Program-made: the position numbers and the translations under genes
Notes under the pieces: generated by a model
The model's input: only the letters and a program-made list of their open reading frames with translations
Told to the model about the DNA's origin: nothing
Database searches by the model: none
Part shown: positions 8,532 to 18,018 of the stretch, one piece after another
How the letters are laid out: each line of letters begins with the position of its first letter
Numbering within the stretch: the first letter of the stretch is position 1
Assembly: GCF_003856835.1 (NCBI RefSeq)
Contig: NZ_CP034145.1
Span: 744,001 to 808,000 of the forward strand
Direction: 5' to 3'
Source: Haloplanus aerogenes
GTDB lineage: Archaea; Halobacteriota; Halobacteria; Halobacteriales; Haloferacaceae
DNA: 64,000 nt

Positions 8532-9363
8532 CGCGCTCGCCCGGCCGTCGCTTCGTCCACGCGTCGTCCGCGTACTTGTCTTCCGCCCGCTCGCGCGCCC
8601 GGTCGAGTTCGTCGTCGGTCCACTCGCCCGCTTCGGCGTCCGCCCACTCACTCAGTGCCGCTTCGAGGGCGTCGACCGCCTCGGACCGTTCGATGTCCGC
8701 GTGGTCGTCGATACCCGTCACTCGTTCGCGGAACGTCGCGGCGTCGGCTGCGGGGTCGGTGAACACGGCGAGGTGACGCTCCGGGCGGACCGCGTAGGTG
8801 AGCGAGCCGTGCTGGACGACGGCGTCCGTCCGCCGGTGCTGGGCGTTGCCGCTCACCTTCCGCTCTCGCCCGTCCGCACCGGGCACGACCACGTCGTGTG
8901 CGGGGTGGAGTTCGCGCAGGTAACAGGCGGGCGCGTGGGCGGCCGGCCGCTCGGTCTCCGCGAATCGTGCCGGGACGCCCATCCGCTCGAAGGCGTCGAG
9001 GATCGGCCGGCAGAGCCGGTGATACGACTCCACGAGGTCGCTGGGGAGTTCCGCTTTCGGTGCGACGATGGTGTAGGAGATGTCGCCGAAGTTGTCGTGG
9101 TAGATGCCGCCGCCGCCGGTCGGGCGGCGCGTGACGCCGACGCCCTCGCGCTCGCAGTGGGCCCAGTCGACGGTGTCGGGGTCCTGGTGGTAGCCCAGCG
9201 AGAGCGTGCTGGGGTCCCACCGGTACACTCGCAGGGTTCGGGGGCCGCCGGCGGCGGCCGTCTCCGCTGCAATCTCGTCGAGCGCCATGTTCATCGGCCC
9301 CGACCACGCCTCCTCGCGGATCAGCCGCCACTCGCGGTCGGCCAGCGGGTCGCGTTCGTCCAT
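8518..9363 (-). CDS. Lipoate/biotin protein ligase A/B family protein
   Basis: The 281-residue protein is a class II aaRS-like ligase of the LplA/BirA fold, which attaches lipoate, octanoate or biotin to carrier domains. The signature is 'MNMALDEIA' at the N-terminus, 'LRVYRWDPSTLSLGYHQDP', the glycine-rich 'VTRRPTGGGGIYHDNFGDISY' substrate loop (residues ~75-95), and 'RKVSGNAQHRRTDAVVQHGS' containing the catalytic Lys. The start at 9363 (MDERDPLADREWRL) is preferred over an upstream ATG that would add a 28-residue unrelated extension. The residue specificity (lipoate or octanoate) is not decidable here. Confidence 0.88.
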   Translation of the reverse strand: MDERDPLADREWRLIREEAWSGPMNMALDEIAAETAAAGGPRTLRVYRWDPSTLSLGYHQDPDTVDWAHCEREGVGVTRRPTGGGGIYHDNFGDISYTIVAPKAELPSDLVESYHRLCRPILDAFERMGVPARFAETERPAAHAPACYLRELHPAHDVVVPGADGRERKVSGNAQHRRTDAVVQHGSLTYAVRPERHLAVFTDPAADAATFRERVTGIDDHADIERSEAVDALEAALSEWADAEAGEWTDDELDRARERAEDKYADDAWTKRRPGERDSSD

Positions 9364-9544
9364 ACCCCTCACCGCGGGGCGGGGACGCAAAGGGGTTTCG
9401 TGGCGAACGACGCCGTCGGATCGTCTCCCCTCGTCTACATAGCTCAATGTACCCGGCCGTACGACGTGATAGGGGGACGTTGGACGGGGGAGCGATGGGT
9501 GGCGGCATGGACCGATACGAGGAGTTCAGACCCCCACGTACGGC

Positions 9545-9554
9545 TCATATAAAG
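9545..9554 (+). promoter_or_regulatory. TATA box of the pst operon
   Basis: TCATATAAAG at 9545-9554 is a good archaeal TATA element, 33 nt before the pstS start codon, so transcription would begin close to the ATG. It is the only strong A/T box in a GC-rich 220-bp gap upstream of pstS, which otherwise shows nothing I can interpret. It fits the promoter of a phosphate-starvation-induced operon. Confidence 0.6.
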
Positions 9555-9586
9555 CCCCTTTATTGGAACTGGAAGTCTGTCTGGTG

Positions 9587-10753
9587 ATGGTCGATTCAAA
9601 CCGGACGTTCGACGGCGCATCGCGGCGCAAATTCATGCTGGTCACGGGTACCGGCGCGGTCGCAGGTCTCGCCGGCTGTGGTGGCCAGTCCGGTGGCAGT
9701 AGCGGCGGCGAATCCGGCGGGAGTTCGGGCGGTTCGGAGTCCGACGGCACGCCGACCCAGACCGAGAGCAACGACAGTTCGTCGAGCGGGATGGACACGA
9801 GCGTCCTGACCGCCGACGGCTCCTCGACCGTGTTCCCGATCACGAACACGGGTGCGAGCTACTGGAACTCCAACCCCGAGGCGGGCGACGAGGACTACTG
9901 GCCGCAGTCGTGGGCCAGCGAGGAGTACGACACGGACATGCGCCTCGCGGACTTCTTCGCGCAGGACTACGGCTACGAATCGACGGGGCAGCGCTCGGTG
10001 CCGCCGTTCCGCGCGAGCGTCGCCCTCTCGCACTCGGGGACGGGTGTCGAGGGCGTCATGGAGGGTCGCGTCGACATCGGTGACTCCTCGGCCCCCGCAC
10101 AGGCCGAACTCGCCGGCTCCGGCGTGAGCGACGCGACGCTCGATAAGTTCACCGACCACGTCGTCGGCGTCGACGGCCAGCCCATCGTCGTCAGTCGCGA
10201 AATCTACGACGCGGGCGTCACCCAGATCACCATCGAACAGCTCCGCCAGATCTACCGGCAGGAGATCACGAACTGGTCGGAGCTCGGCGGCCCGGACCGC
10301 GAAATCCTCGCGCTCGGCCGCGCCGAGGGTTCGGGGACCGACACCGCCTTCCGGAACAACGTCTTCGGCGACCCGAACGCGCCGATCAGCCCCGACCAGC
10401 GCTTCGGCCAGAACCAGCAGCTCCAGCAGGCCATCGGGCAGGTCGACAACGCCATCGCCTACATCGCGCTGGCGTTCGTCGAGCCGGACGGCGCGACGCC
10501 GCCCATCGGCCTCGAAATCGACGGCACGGTGTACGAGTACGGCAACAACCTCGGTGCGCAGGAGTACCCGCTCTCGCGTGACCTCCACGCGTACACGTGG
10601 GAGGGCACCTCCCGGAAGGAAGCCTGCTTCATCAACTTCCTCCTGAGTGACTTCGGACAGGAGACGTTCGTCGCGTCGAACAACTACTTCAAGCTCCCGA
10701 AGGATCGGCTCCGGACCGAGCGCGAGAAGGTCGCTCCGTCGAACTTCTCGTAA
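9587..10753 (+). CDS. pstS: Phosphate ABC transporter substrate-binding lipoprotein PstS
   Basis: PstS captures phosphate outside the membrane and hands it to PstCA. The 388-residue protein has a Tat signal (ASRRKFMLVTGTG) and a lipobox (GLAGC). A low-complexity Gly/Ser/Glu spacer follows, then the binding domain: 'LTADGSSTVFPIT' at the usual phosphate-binding turn, 'VDIGDSSAP' and 'LALGRAEGSGTDTAFR', the second phosphate-binding loop. The start at ATG 9587 sets the signal peptide correctly; the upstream frame adds a stray octapeptide. It is the first gene of pstSCAB-phoU-phoU. Confidence 0.95.
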   Translation: MVDSNRTFDGASRRKFMLVTGTGAVAGLAGCGGQSGGSSGGESGGSSGGSESDGTPTQTESNDSSSSGMDTSVLTADGSSTVFPITNTGASYWNSNPEAGDEDYWPQSWASEEYDTDMRLADFFAQDYGYESTGQRSVPPFRASVALSHSGTGVEGVMEGRVDIGDSSAPAQAELAGSGVSDATLDKFTDHVVGVDGQPIVVSREIYDAGVTQITIEQLRQIYRQEITNWSELGGPDREILALGRAEGSGTDTAFRNNVFGDPNAPISPDQRFGQNQQLQQAIGQVDNAIAYIALAFVEPDGATPPIGLEIDGTVYEYGNNLGAQEYPLSRDLHAYTWEGTSRKEACFINFLLSDFGQETFVASNNYFKLPKDRLRTEREKVAPSNFS

Positions 10754-10799
10754 GGCGTCCGTCGAGCGGCCGACCTATCGACCGTACCCCAATTTTCGC

Positions 10800-11900
10800 A
10801 TGTTACAATCGATACAAACACGCGCGACGCACGAACTCTCAGCGGCCGCCACGTTCGCCCGCAACTACCGCGTGCGGACGGAAGACGGGGCGCTTCTGAT
10901 GCACCTCCTCGGTGGCCTGTCGACGGCCGTGGCATTCGTCCTGTTCCTGCAGGGCTCCCAGTGGACTATCGTCCCCATCCTCGCTCTCCTCGCGACGGCC
11001 GTCATCGGCTGGCGGCGGTATCAGGCGGAACTCGTGAAGGGGCTGACCTTCCTCACCACCGTGGCGACGGTCTCGATCCTGTCGCTCATCATCGTCTTCC
11101 TCCTGCTCCGGTCGGCTCCCATCGTCGCGGAGATGGGGCTGTCCCTGCTGACCCGGACCGGCCAGCCGCTGTGGGGCCAGAACGACGTCTACGCGCTGAC
11201 GCCGATGATGATCGGCACCGCGCTCACGACGGTCATCGCGACGATCATCGCGGCGCCGCTGGGTATCGCCGGCGCCGTCTTCGTCAGCGAAATCGCTCCC
11301 CGACGGCTCCGCGAGGTCGTCAAACCGGGTATCGAACTGATGGCCGGCATCCCGTCGATCACCTACGGCTTCATCGGCCTCACCATCTTCAACCAGTACC
11401 TCTACACCGAGTTCCGAACGCCGACGATTGGCAACTACTTCGCGGCGGGTATCATGATCGGCATCATGGCGCTCCCGACGGTGGTGAGCGTCGCGGAGGA
11501 CGCTCTCTCGACGGTGCCGGAGTCGATGCAAAGTGGGTCGCTGGCGATGGGGTCGACGAACTGGCAGACGACCAAGAGCGTCACCATCCCGGCGGCGCTG
11601 TCTGGCGTCTCCGCCGGCGTCCTCCTCGGCGTCGGGCGCGCCATGGGTGAGACGATGGCCGCGACGGTCATGCTCTCTCATACCAAGGGGTTTCCGACGC
11701 CCGTCTTCGACGTGTTCACCAACTACGGCGAGACGCTGACGACGGTCATCGCCTTCGAGGGCGGCAACGCGAGCGGCCTCCACATGAGCGCGCTGTTCGC
11801 CGCCGGCGTCGTTCTCTTTTTCATGGTGATGGTCCTCAGCGTCACCTCCCAGTGGATCGAGTGGCGGATGCACACGAAACTCGGCGGTGAGAACGCGTGA
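10800..11900 (+). CDS. pstC: Phosphate ABC transporter permease PstC
   Basis: PstC is one of two membrane permeases forming the phosphate channel. The 366-residue protein has N-terminal membrane segments and the binding-protein-dependent permease domain (about residues 130-360). The EAA-loop region that docks the ATPase is 'LAMGSTNWQTTKSVTIPAALSG', with 'GRAMGETMAATVML' following. A PstC-typical segment is 'GIAGAVFVSEIAPRRLRE'. The ATG at 10800 is used; the in-frame extension upstream overlaps pstS and is Arg-rich. It overlaps pstA by 4 nt (GTGA). Confidence 0.94.
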   Translation: MLQSIQTRATHELSAAATFARNYRVRTEDGALLMHLLGGLSTAVAFVLFLQGSQWTIVPILALLATAVIGWRRYQAELVKGLTFLTTVATVSILSLIIVFLLLRSAPIVAEMGLSLLTRTGQPLWGQNDVYALTPMMIGTALTTVIATIIAAPLGIAGAVFVSEIAPRRLREVVKPGIELMAGIPSITYGFIGLTIFNQYLYTEFRTPTIGNYFAAGIMIGIMALPTVVSVAEDALSTVPESMQSGSLAMGSTNWQTTKSVTIPAALSGVSAGVLLGVGRAMGETMAATVMLSHTKGFPTPVFDVFTNYGETLTTVIAFEGGNASGLHMSALFAAGVVLFFMVMVLSVTSQWIEWRMHTKLGGENA

Positions 11901-13498
11901 GTAACGTCGAACGCACCGGTCTCGTGACCGGCGAGTCGTCGCTCGGCGATCTGGTGGCCAACGTCGTCATCGCCGTCTCGCTCCTCGGCTTCCTAGCCTC
12001 GTGGGGCACCATCTTCCAGTGGCTCGACGAGACGGGGACGTACGTCGGATTTCAGCTGTTTCACCTGCTCGGGGGGTCGCTGTTCGTCCTCGCGGCCGGC
12101 CTCGCGTTCGCCGGACTCGGCTCGTATTTCGACTACGTCGATTCGACGCCGTCCGACAGCGCGGGTTTGACCGTCGGCGCTATCTTCGGCCTGCTCTGGG
12201 CAATCGTCGGCGGTCTCGCCGCCGCCCAGTGGGGTGGTAACGCACTCGTCGTGTGGGGGTCCGGGGCCGTCGCGTTCGGACTGCTCGGGTGCGTCGCCGC
12301 CATCTACCCACGCGAGGATCTCGGCTCGACGCTTCCAATCGCTCTCCTGCTCGGCTTGATCGGCTACGTCATCGTCTCCGGCCACATCAACGCGGGCTGG
12401 ACGTGGACGCCGGGCTGGACCGGCGCCGAGTTCCCCGGCTCGGAACTCGTCCCCGTCCTCGTCATCCACGGCGCGCTGTTGGGTCTCTGGAGCGCCGCCA
12501 AGGCCAGACGGGGGTACGGCGCCCAGGGGCGGCAACACGGCGCCTACTGGCTCGTCGGGCTGACGGTCTTCTCGATGCTCGGCGTTCTCGCCCTGCTGAT
12601 CATGTTCATCATCGTCCAGGGTCTCGACGTGATGCTGACGGGGGCGAGCCTCACTGGCGGACAGGTGCGCCTGTTCGGCGTGACACTCCCCTGGATCGAG
12701 GTGCCGTTCGTGACGAACGTCCCCGGTGGCCTGTTCGTCGACATTCCGGGTGTCATGCCCGCTATCGTCGGCACGCTGTGGCTCGTTCTCGGGGCCGTCA
12801 CCTTCGCCGTGCCGCTCGGTGTCGGCGCCGCCATCTTCCTCACCGAGTACGCCGAGCAGGGCCGGTTCACCCAGCTCGTCGAGGTGGCGACCAACGGCCT
12901 GTGGAGCACGCCGAGCATCGTCTTCGGCCTGTTCGGACTGGCCTTCCTCGTGCCCCGCATCAGCGGGGGCAACTCCATCTTCGTCGGCCAGCTGGTGCTC
13001 GGCTTCATGCTCTTGCCCCTCGTCCTGATCACCTCCCGAGAGGCGATCAAGGCCGTCCCCGACGAGTACCGCGACGCCAGCGCGGCGCTGGGAGTCACGA
13101 AGTGGGAGACGATCCGCAGTGTCGTCGTTCCCGCAGCGATGCCCGGCGTCATCACGGGCGTCATCCTCGGCGTCGGCCGCATCGCCGGCGAGACGGCACC
13201 CCTCCTGCTGGTGTTCGGCGGCTCACCGTTCCCGAGCGCGGGGCCGCAGGTACTCCAGTCGTTCCGCTTCAGCACGACGCCGCCGTTCGTCACCAACGAG
13301 GCGCTCCTGTCGCCGGCGAGCGCCCTGCCCTATCAGCTCTACTCGTCGATCACCGCGGGCGTGTTCGACCACCCCGCCTTCTCCAGCACGGAGTACGGGT
13401 GGGGGACCGCGCTCGTCTTGCTCCTCCTCGTCATCGGTCTCTACGCCGTCGGCGTCGGGAGCCGGATCTACTTCCGGAGGAAACTACACCATGAGTAA
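11897..13498 (+). CDS. pstA: Phosphate ABC transporter permease PstA
   Basis: PstA is the second phosphate permease. At 533 residues it is much longer than the bacterial protein (about 290), because an N-terminal half carries several additional membrane helices and loops (residues 1-220) before the conserved permease domain. The permease domain includes the EAA loop '[22 protein letters not shown]' and '[15 protein letters not shown]'. The extended form is common in haloarchaea. Translation starts at GTG 11897, inside the end of pstC, so the two permeases are translationally coupled. Confidence 0.93.
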   Translation: MSNVERTGLVTGESSLGDLVANVVIAVSLLGFLASWGTIFQWLDETGTYVGFQLFHLLGGSLFVLAAGLAFAGLGSYFDYVDSTPSDSAGLTVGAIFGLLWAIVGGLAAAQWGGNALVVWGSGAVAFGLLGCVAAIYPREDLGSTLPIALLLGLIGYVIVSGHINAGWTWTPGWTGAEFPGSELVPVLVIHGALLGLWSAAKARRGYGAQGRQHGAYWLVGLTVFSMLGVLALLIMFIIVQGLDVMLTGASLTGGQVRLFGVTLPWIEVPFVTNVPGGLFVDIPGVMPAIVGTLWLVLGAVTFAVPLGVGAAIFLTEYAEQGRFTQLVEVATNGLWSTPSIVFGLFGLAFLVPRISGGNSIFVGQLVLGFMLLPLVLITSREAIKAVPDEYRDASAALGVTKWETIRSVVVPAAMPGVITGVILGVGRIAGETAPLLLVFGGSPFPSAGPQVLQSFRFSTTPPFVTNEALLSPASALPYQLYSSITAGVFDHPAFSSTEYGWGTALVLLLLVIGLYAVGVGSRIYFRRKLHHE

Positions 13499-14393
13499 CG
13501 TCGAACTCGATCAGACCGAAGACGCACAGCCCGATCAGACGACCACCGGCGAGACCGACGAGCGAGTCCGCGAGGAGTGGCTCGACTACGACTTCGCCGG
13601 CGAGACGAAACTCTCCGCGACGGACCTCGACGTGTACTACGGCGACGATCACGCGCTCGACGGCATCTCGATCGACATTCCCGCCGAGAGCGTCACGGCC
13701 CTCATCGGCCCCTCGGGCTGTGGGAAATCGACGTTCCTGCGGTGTCTGAACCGGATGAACGACCGCATCAAGGCCGCGCGGGTCGAGGGCTCCGTCGAAC
13801 TCGACGGCGAGGAAATCTACCAGGACGGCATCAATCTGGTCGAACTCCGCAAGCGGGTCGGGATGGTGTTTCAGGCGCCGAACCCGTTCCCGAAGTCGAT
13901 TCGCGACAACATCTCCTACGGACCGCGAAAGCACGGCGACATCGACAAGGGGCTGCTCGCTCGGTTGCTCGGCCGCGACGACCGGGAGAAGGAGCGCGAA
14001 CTCGTCGAACGGTCGCTGAAGAACGCGGCGCTGTGGGACGAGGTGAACGATCGCCTCGACGACAACGCGCTCGGCCTCTCGGGTGGCCAGCAACAGCGAC
14101 TCTGCATCGCTCGCTGTCTGGCGACCGATCCCGAGGTCATCCTGATGGACGAACCGGCGTCCGCGCTCGACCCCATCGCCACGGCGAAAATCGAGGATCT
14201 CATCGGTGACCTCGCGGAGGACTACACGGTCGTCATCGTCACCCACAACATGCAACAGGCGGCGCGCATCTCCGACCAGACCGCCGTGTTCCTGACCGGC
14301 GGGCAACTGGTCGAGTACGGCGACACCGACCAGATCTTCGAGAATCCCCGGAGCCAGCGCGTCGAGGACTACATCACCGGCAAGTTCGGATAG
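13491..14393 (+). CDS. pstB: Phosphate ABC transporter ATP-binding protein PstB
   Basis: PstB hydrolyses ATP to drive phosphate import. The 300-residue protein has a 45-residue acidic N-terminal tail. The ABC motifs are Walker A 'GPSGCGKST', the Q-loop '[14 protein letters not shown]' diagnostic of PstB, the ABC signature '[13 protein letters not shown]', Walker B '[12 protein letters not shown]' and the H-loop '[13 protein letters not shown]'. The ATG at 13491 lies 8 nt inside the end of pstA. The phoU gene follows 2 nt after the stop codon, so the operon is tightly packed. Confidence 0.95.
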   Translation: MSNVELDQTEDAQPDQTTTGETDERVREEWLDYDFAGETKLSATDLDVYYGDDHALDGISIDIPAESVTALIGPSGCGKSTFLRCLNRMNDRIKAARVEGSVELDGEEIYQDGINLVELRKRVGMVFQAPNPFPKSIRDNISYGPRKHGDIDKGLLARLLGRDDREKERELVERSLKNAALWDEVNDRLDDNALGLSGGQQQRLCIARCLATDPEVILMDEPASALDPIATAKIEDLIGDLAEDYTVVIVTHNMQQAARISDQTAVFLTGGQLVEYGDTDQIFENPRSQRVEDYITGKFG

Positions 14394-14395
14394 CC

Positions 14396-15070
14396 GTGAC
14401 CCGAGACGAGTACCAGCAGTCGCTTGCCGATCTTCGCGCGGACGTGCTCGCGATGGGTAATCTCGTCGGCAGCCGTCTCGACCGCGCCCTGATGGCGCTG
14501 TCGACGGTCGACGAGGCCGCCGCCCGCGCGGTCGCCGGCGCCGACGACGAGGTCGACCGGCGGTATCTCGACCTCGAATCGCGGTGTATCCAGCTACTCG
14601 CCCGCCAACAACCCGTCGCCAGCGACCTCCGTTTCGTCGCCTCGTCGTTCAAGATCCTCACCGATCTCGAACGCGTCGGTGATCTGGCGGTCAACCTCGC
14701 GCAGTACACGCTGGCGGCGGACCGCAAGCGGTTCGAGGAAGTCGATCTCTCCGCAATCGGCGACCTCGCACGCGAGATGCTCGACGACGCGATGGTCGCC
14801 TACCGGACCGACGACGCCGCCCTGTGTCGGGACATCGCCGAGCGCGACGACGAACTCGACGTGCTGTGTCAGCGGGCAAGCGAGCGCGTGGTCCGGGAGT
14901 TGATCGAACACGAGGTCGACGAGGGCGACTCCTGGGCCGTCGAGGAGTTGCTGGACGACGTGTCCCGGCTCCTGCTCGTCGTTCGCGACCTCGAACGCGT
15001 CGGTGACCACGCCGTCAACATCGCCGCACGCACCCTGTACATGGTCGAAAGCGACCCGGCACTCGTCTAA
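14396..15070 (+). CDS. phoU: Phosphate uptake regulator PhoU
   Basis: PhoU is a helical metal-binding protein that damps Pst transport when phosphate is plentiful. The 224-residue protein consists of two PhoU repeats, each with the signature that binds metal: 'DLERVGDLAVNLAQ' near residue 100 and 'DLERVGDHAVNIAART' near 205. Translation begins at GTG 14396, only 2 nt after the pstB stop. Its length and the duplicated E-R-x-x-D motif fit the canonical protein. Confidence 0.95.
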   Translation: MTRDEYQQSLADLRADVLAMGNLVGSRLDRALMALSTVDEAAARAVAGADDEVDRRYLDLESRCIQLLARQQPVASDLRFVASSFKILTDLERVGDLAVNLAQYTLAADRKRFEEVDLSAIGDLAREMLDDAMVAYRTDDAALCRDIAERDDELDVLCQRASERVVRELIEHEVDEGDSWAVEELLDDVSRLLLVVRDLERVGDHAVNIAARTLYMVESDPALV

Positions 15071-15071
15071 C

Positions 15072-16082
15072 ATGGAAACCCGCAAACTCCAGAAGATCGG
15101 CGGTTCGACGTATTCGGTCTCCCTGCCCAAAGAATGGGCCACGGAGCATCATCTCGAAGCGGGGATGCCCATCCACCTCTACCCCCACACCGACGGCTCG
15201 CTGGTCGTCCGGAGCGCGGCGCAGGACGGCGGTCCGCTCTCGGCGGTGACGGTCGACCTGCCGACGGCAGACACCAACGCGGTCGAGCGCGCCCTCCGCG
15301 CGGCGTACGCCGTCGGCTACGACACCATCACCCTCCTCGCGCCCGAGACCACCGAGTTCACCGCCGACGAGCGGCGGGCCGTTCGCCGACTCGTCCAGAC
15401 CATGGTGGGACTCTCGGTCACCGAGGAGACGACGGATCGGCTCGTCGTCGAGAACCTGCTCGACGCCTCGGAGGTGTCGATCCGGCAGTCGGTGATCCAG
15501 CTCCAGTTCACCGCGTGCTCGATGCACCGCACTGCTATCGAGCGCGTGGCGAATCGAGCCACCGAGCGGGAATCCGACCGGCTCGCCGGACGCGACGACG
15601 AGGTGGATCGACTGTTCGAGATGATCACCCGCCACTTCAACCGCTCGCTCGCCGATTTCGCGGAGATCGACGACCTCGACGTGCGTCGGTCGGAGCTGTT
15701 CGATTACTATCTTGTCGCGCGCCAGCTCGAACGGATCGCCGACCACGCCGTCCGCATCGGCGCGCTCGCCAGCCGGATCGATCCGACGGTCGACGACGAC
15801 GTGTTCGCGGAGGTGGGCGCCCTCGCGGGGGCGACTTGTGAGGTGGCCGAGACGGCGACGACGGCCGTCCTCGAAACCTCCGCCGAGCGCGCCCACGAGG
15901 CGCTGGATCGACGCGACGCCGTCGGCGACGATCTCCGCGCGCTGGATCGGGCGCTCTTCGAGCGGTCGCCCCCCGGCGCCTACGCCCTCTCGCGCGTACT
16001 CGCCAGCCTCACCCGCACCGCCGACTGCGGCGCCAACGTGGCCCGCGTCGCCCTCCGCGCGAGCGTGCGTCCGGACGAGTAG
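15072..16082 (+). CDS. phoU: AbrB-domain PhoU-family protein
   Basis: This 336-residue second PhoU-type protein begins with a SpoVT/AbrB-like DNA-binding domain (residues 1-45; 'METRKLQKIGGSTYSVSLP' is a swapped-hairpin start). The PhoU helical repeats follow, with metal-binding motifs such as 'QLERIADHAVRIGAL'. Archaeal PhoU-AbrB fusions are candidates for a phosphate-responsive transcription factor in place of the bacterial PhoB/PhoR pair. The ATG at 15072 follows the phoU stop by 1 nt. Its 3' end abuts the convergent CBS gene with no gap at all. Confidence 0.88.
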   Translation: METRKLQKIGGSTYSVSLPKEWATEHHLEAGMPIHLYPHTDGSLVVRSAAQDGGPLSAVTVDLPTADTNAVERALRAAYAVGYDTITLLAPETTEFTADERRAVRRLVQTMVGLSVTEETTDRLVVENLLDASEVSIRQSVIQLQFTACSMHRTAIERVANRATERESDRLAGRDDEVDRLFEMITRHFNRSLADFAEIDDLDVRRSELFDYYLVARQLERIADHAVRIGALASRIDPTVDDDVFAEVGALAGATCEVAETATTAVLETSAERAHEALDRRDAVGDDLRALDRALFERSPPGAYALSRVLASLTRTADCGANVARVALRASVRPDE

Positions 16083-16490
16083 TTATCGCCACGGCGGGTG
16101 TGGCGGTCGGATGGTCGAGAGATACGCGGCCAGATCCGCCGCGGTAATCACGCCGATTACGCTCTCCCCGTCGACCACCGGGAGGTGGTAGTGGCCGCTC
16201 TCGACCATCAGATCGGCCGCGACGGTGATGGGTTCGTTTCCCGTCGTCGTCACCACGTCGTGGCTCATGACCGTCGAGACGGGCGTCGACGCGCTCTCCT
16301 CGCCGTCGGCGACGACGCGCACGAAGTCGGTGGCGGTGAGGATACCCCGCAGGCTGCCCGCCTCGTCGACGACGACCACGGAGCCGATGTCGTGGTCGAG
16401 CAGTACCCGTCCCGCCTCCCGGAGTGTGGCGTCGCCGCCGACCGAGTGGACTGGCGCCGACATGAGACTCCCGACGAACACGTCTTCCAT
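16083..16490 (-). CDS. CBS-pair domain protein
   Basis: The 135-residue protein consists almost entirely of two CBS motifs, which bind adenine nucleotides: 'VSLMSAPVHSVGGDATLREAG'-like first motif, 'DIGSVVVVDEAG' and 'GILTATDFVRVV', and second motif 'VMSHDVVTTTGNEPIT' with 'HLPVVDGESVIGVITAADL'. It has no attached effector domain, so it may act in trans. I chose ATG 16490; the longer upstream frame is Arg-rich and overlaps the opposite gene. The stop codon directly abuts the phoU-AbrB stop. Confidence 0.88.
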   Translation of the reverse strand: MEDVFVGSLMSAPVHSVGGDATLREAGRVLLDHDIGSVVVVDEAGSLRGILTATDFVRVVADGEESASTPVSTVMSHDVVTTTGNEPITVAADLMVESGHYHLPVVDGESVIGVITAADLAAYLSTIRPPHPPWR

Positions 16491-16572
16491 CCGGTGTGAG
16501 ACGCGGTCACACAGTATAACGCTGTCGCGGAATTGCGGCGGGTACAAGTGTGCCTCCGCCGTCCGGAGGTGT

Positions 16573-17343
16573 ATGACGACCCAGCCATCCGTCGTGATCG
16601 TCGGCGGCGGCGTCGCCGGCCTGTCGGCGGCCACGTTCGCCGCTCGTGCCGACTTCGAGACGCGCGTTCTGAACAGAGAGGGACGAAGTCCCTCTGGCAG
16701 CCGGACGCAGTCCGGCGACGCGGGTGACTCCATCCTCCGTCGCAACGCCCATCTGGAGAACTACCCCGGCTTCCCCGCCGGCGTCAACGCCCGCCTGTTG
16801 CTCGATATGATGGCCGAGGGCGCGGACCGGGCGGGCGCCGACCGCCGCGAGGCCGAGGTGACGCGGGTCGCCCGCGATGGCGACGAGTTCGCCGTCGAAA
16901 CCGCCGCTGGCGAGGAGTACCGGGCCGACTACGTGATCGCCGCGACGAAGAACGCGGTCGACTACCTGCCCGCGGATGTCGAACTCGTCGACCGCGGGAA
17001 GTCGTTCGTGGTGACGGACGAACGCGGACGGACGGCCGTCGAGGGCCTGTACGCAGCCGGTCGCCTCGCCGGCAAACCGCATCAGGCCGTCGTGAGCGCC
17101 GGCCACGGGGCGGAGGTGGCGGTGACGATGCTAGAGGACGCCGACCACCCCTTCTACCACGACTGGGTGGCGCCCGACGGCTACTTCACCGACCGCGGCC
17201 GGGACCTGCCACCGGGGTGTGAGGAAATCGACGACACGGAACGGCGGGCGCGCGAAGACACGGCCCGGGAGACGATGCGCGAGCGGTTCGCGGCGCCACA
17301 TCCCTCCGACCAGCCGACGCATCCGAGCCTCGACGACGCCTGA
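16573..17343 (+). CDS. FAD-dependent oxidoreductase, thioredoxin-reductase-like
   Basis: The 256-residue protein starts with the dinucleotide-binding motif 'VVIVGGGVAGLSAATFAAR' and shows 'ILRRNAHLENYPGFP', 'YVIAATKN' and the terminal FAD site 'VEGLYAAGRLAGKPHQ' with the following helix. No redox-active CxxC is present, so it is not a true thioredoxin reductase; a flavin oxidoreductase on a small substrate is more likely. Codons 34-48 are a recent insertion (16672-16716) made of two palindromes. The frame stays open and the rest is intact, so the protein may still fold. Confidence 0.85.
   Translation: MTTQPSVVIVGGGVAGLSAATFAARADFETRVLNREGRSPSGSRTQSGDAGDSILRRNAHLENYPGFPAGVNARLLLDMMAEGADRAGADRREAEVTRVARDGDEFAVETAAGEEYRADYVIAATKNAVDYLPADVELVDRGKSFVVTDERGRTAVEGLYAAGRLAGKPHQAVVSAGHGAEVAVTMLEDADHPFYHDWVAPDGYFTDRGRDLPPGCEEIDDTERRAREDTARETMRERFAAPHPSDQPTHPSLDDA
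16672..16716 (+). repeat. 45-bp in-frame insertion of two tandem hairpins inside a gene
   Basis: Bases 16677-16695 form a perfect hairpin AGAGGGAC-GAA-GTCCCTCT. Bases 16700-16716 form a second, GCCGGAC-GCA-GTCCGGC. Each has a 3-nt loop and a GAC...GTC core. The 15 codons (encoding NREGRSPSGSRTQSG) interrupt a strand-turn of the FAD-binding domain, between the conserved VL and the DAG that precedes the SILRRN motif. It is multiple-of-3 long and stop-free, resembling in concept the palindromic repeats that insert into Rickettsia genes. Confidence 0.75.
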
Positions 17344-17394
17344 CTATCCGTGACGGGCGAAGCGCCTTTGCCGCGGACGGACGACGTGCATCGT

Positions 17395-17859
17395 ATGGCC
17401 GACGACGACATCGACGACGTGGATCGGGCGATCCTGCACGCCCTCCAGGAGGACGCGCGAAACATGTCGTCGGGCGACATCGCGGAGCGCACCGGCACGT
17501 CGGACAGCACGGTCCGCAAGCGCATCCGGCGGCTCGAATCCGCTGGCGTGATCAAGGGGTACAGCGCCGAAGTCGACTACCAGCAGTCGGGCTATCCGCT
17601 CCGGATGCTCCTCTTCTGTACGGCCTCGATCCCCGAACGAGGATCACTCATTCCGGAAATCCTCGATATCGACGGCGTCGTCTCCGTGCAGGAACTGGTC
17701 ACGGGCGAGGAGAACCTGCTCGTCACCGTCGTCGGCGAGTCGGACAACGACATCACGCCCGTCGCCCAGGAACTGCTCGATATGGGCATCACCGTCTCCG
17801 ACGAGGTACTCGTCCGGAGCCACGAGTCGAAACCCTTCGGGGAGTTCGCACCGGAGTGA
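17395..17859 (+). CDS. Lrp/AsnC family transcriptional regulator
   Basis: The 154-residue regulator has an N-terminal winged-helix domain ('DDVDRAILHALQEDARNMSS', then 'DSTVRKRIRRLESAGVIKGY' as recognition helix and wing) and a C-terminal ligand-binding RAM domain (VVSVQELVTGEENLLVTVVG). The start MADDDIDD at 17395 fits the family; an upstream frame adds a short tail. It lies just before the dabBA operon in the same direction, with a 291-nt A/T-rich gap between them. It may therefore control dab expression, though nothing in its sequence proves the target. Confidence 0.88.
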   Translation: MADDDIDDVDRAILHALQEDARNMSSGDIAERTGTSDSTVRKRIRRLESAGVIKGYSAEVDYQQSGYPLRMLLFCTASIPERGSLIPEILDIDGVVSVQELVTGEENLLVTVVGESDNDITPVAQELLDMGITVSDEVLVRSHESKPFGEFAPE

Positions 17860-18018
17860 GAGGGCACGCCGAATCACGAATCGTTCCCAAAACACGAGTT
17901 CTTCGAACGATTCAGTAATACACGACGCCAGCGCCCCGCCTCGGTTGCTCCCCCACCTGCCGTCTCCGGCCCGCAGCGCCGTCCGTACACCGTCCTCGGT
18001 CGTCAGGCAGAAACCATA

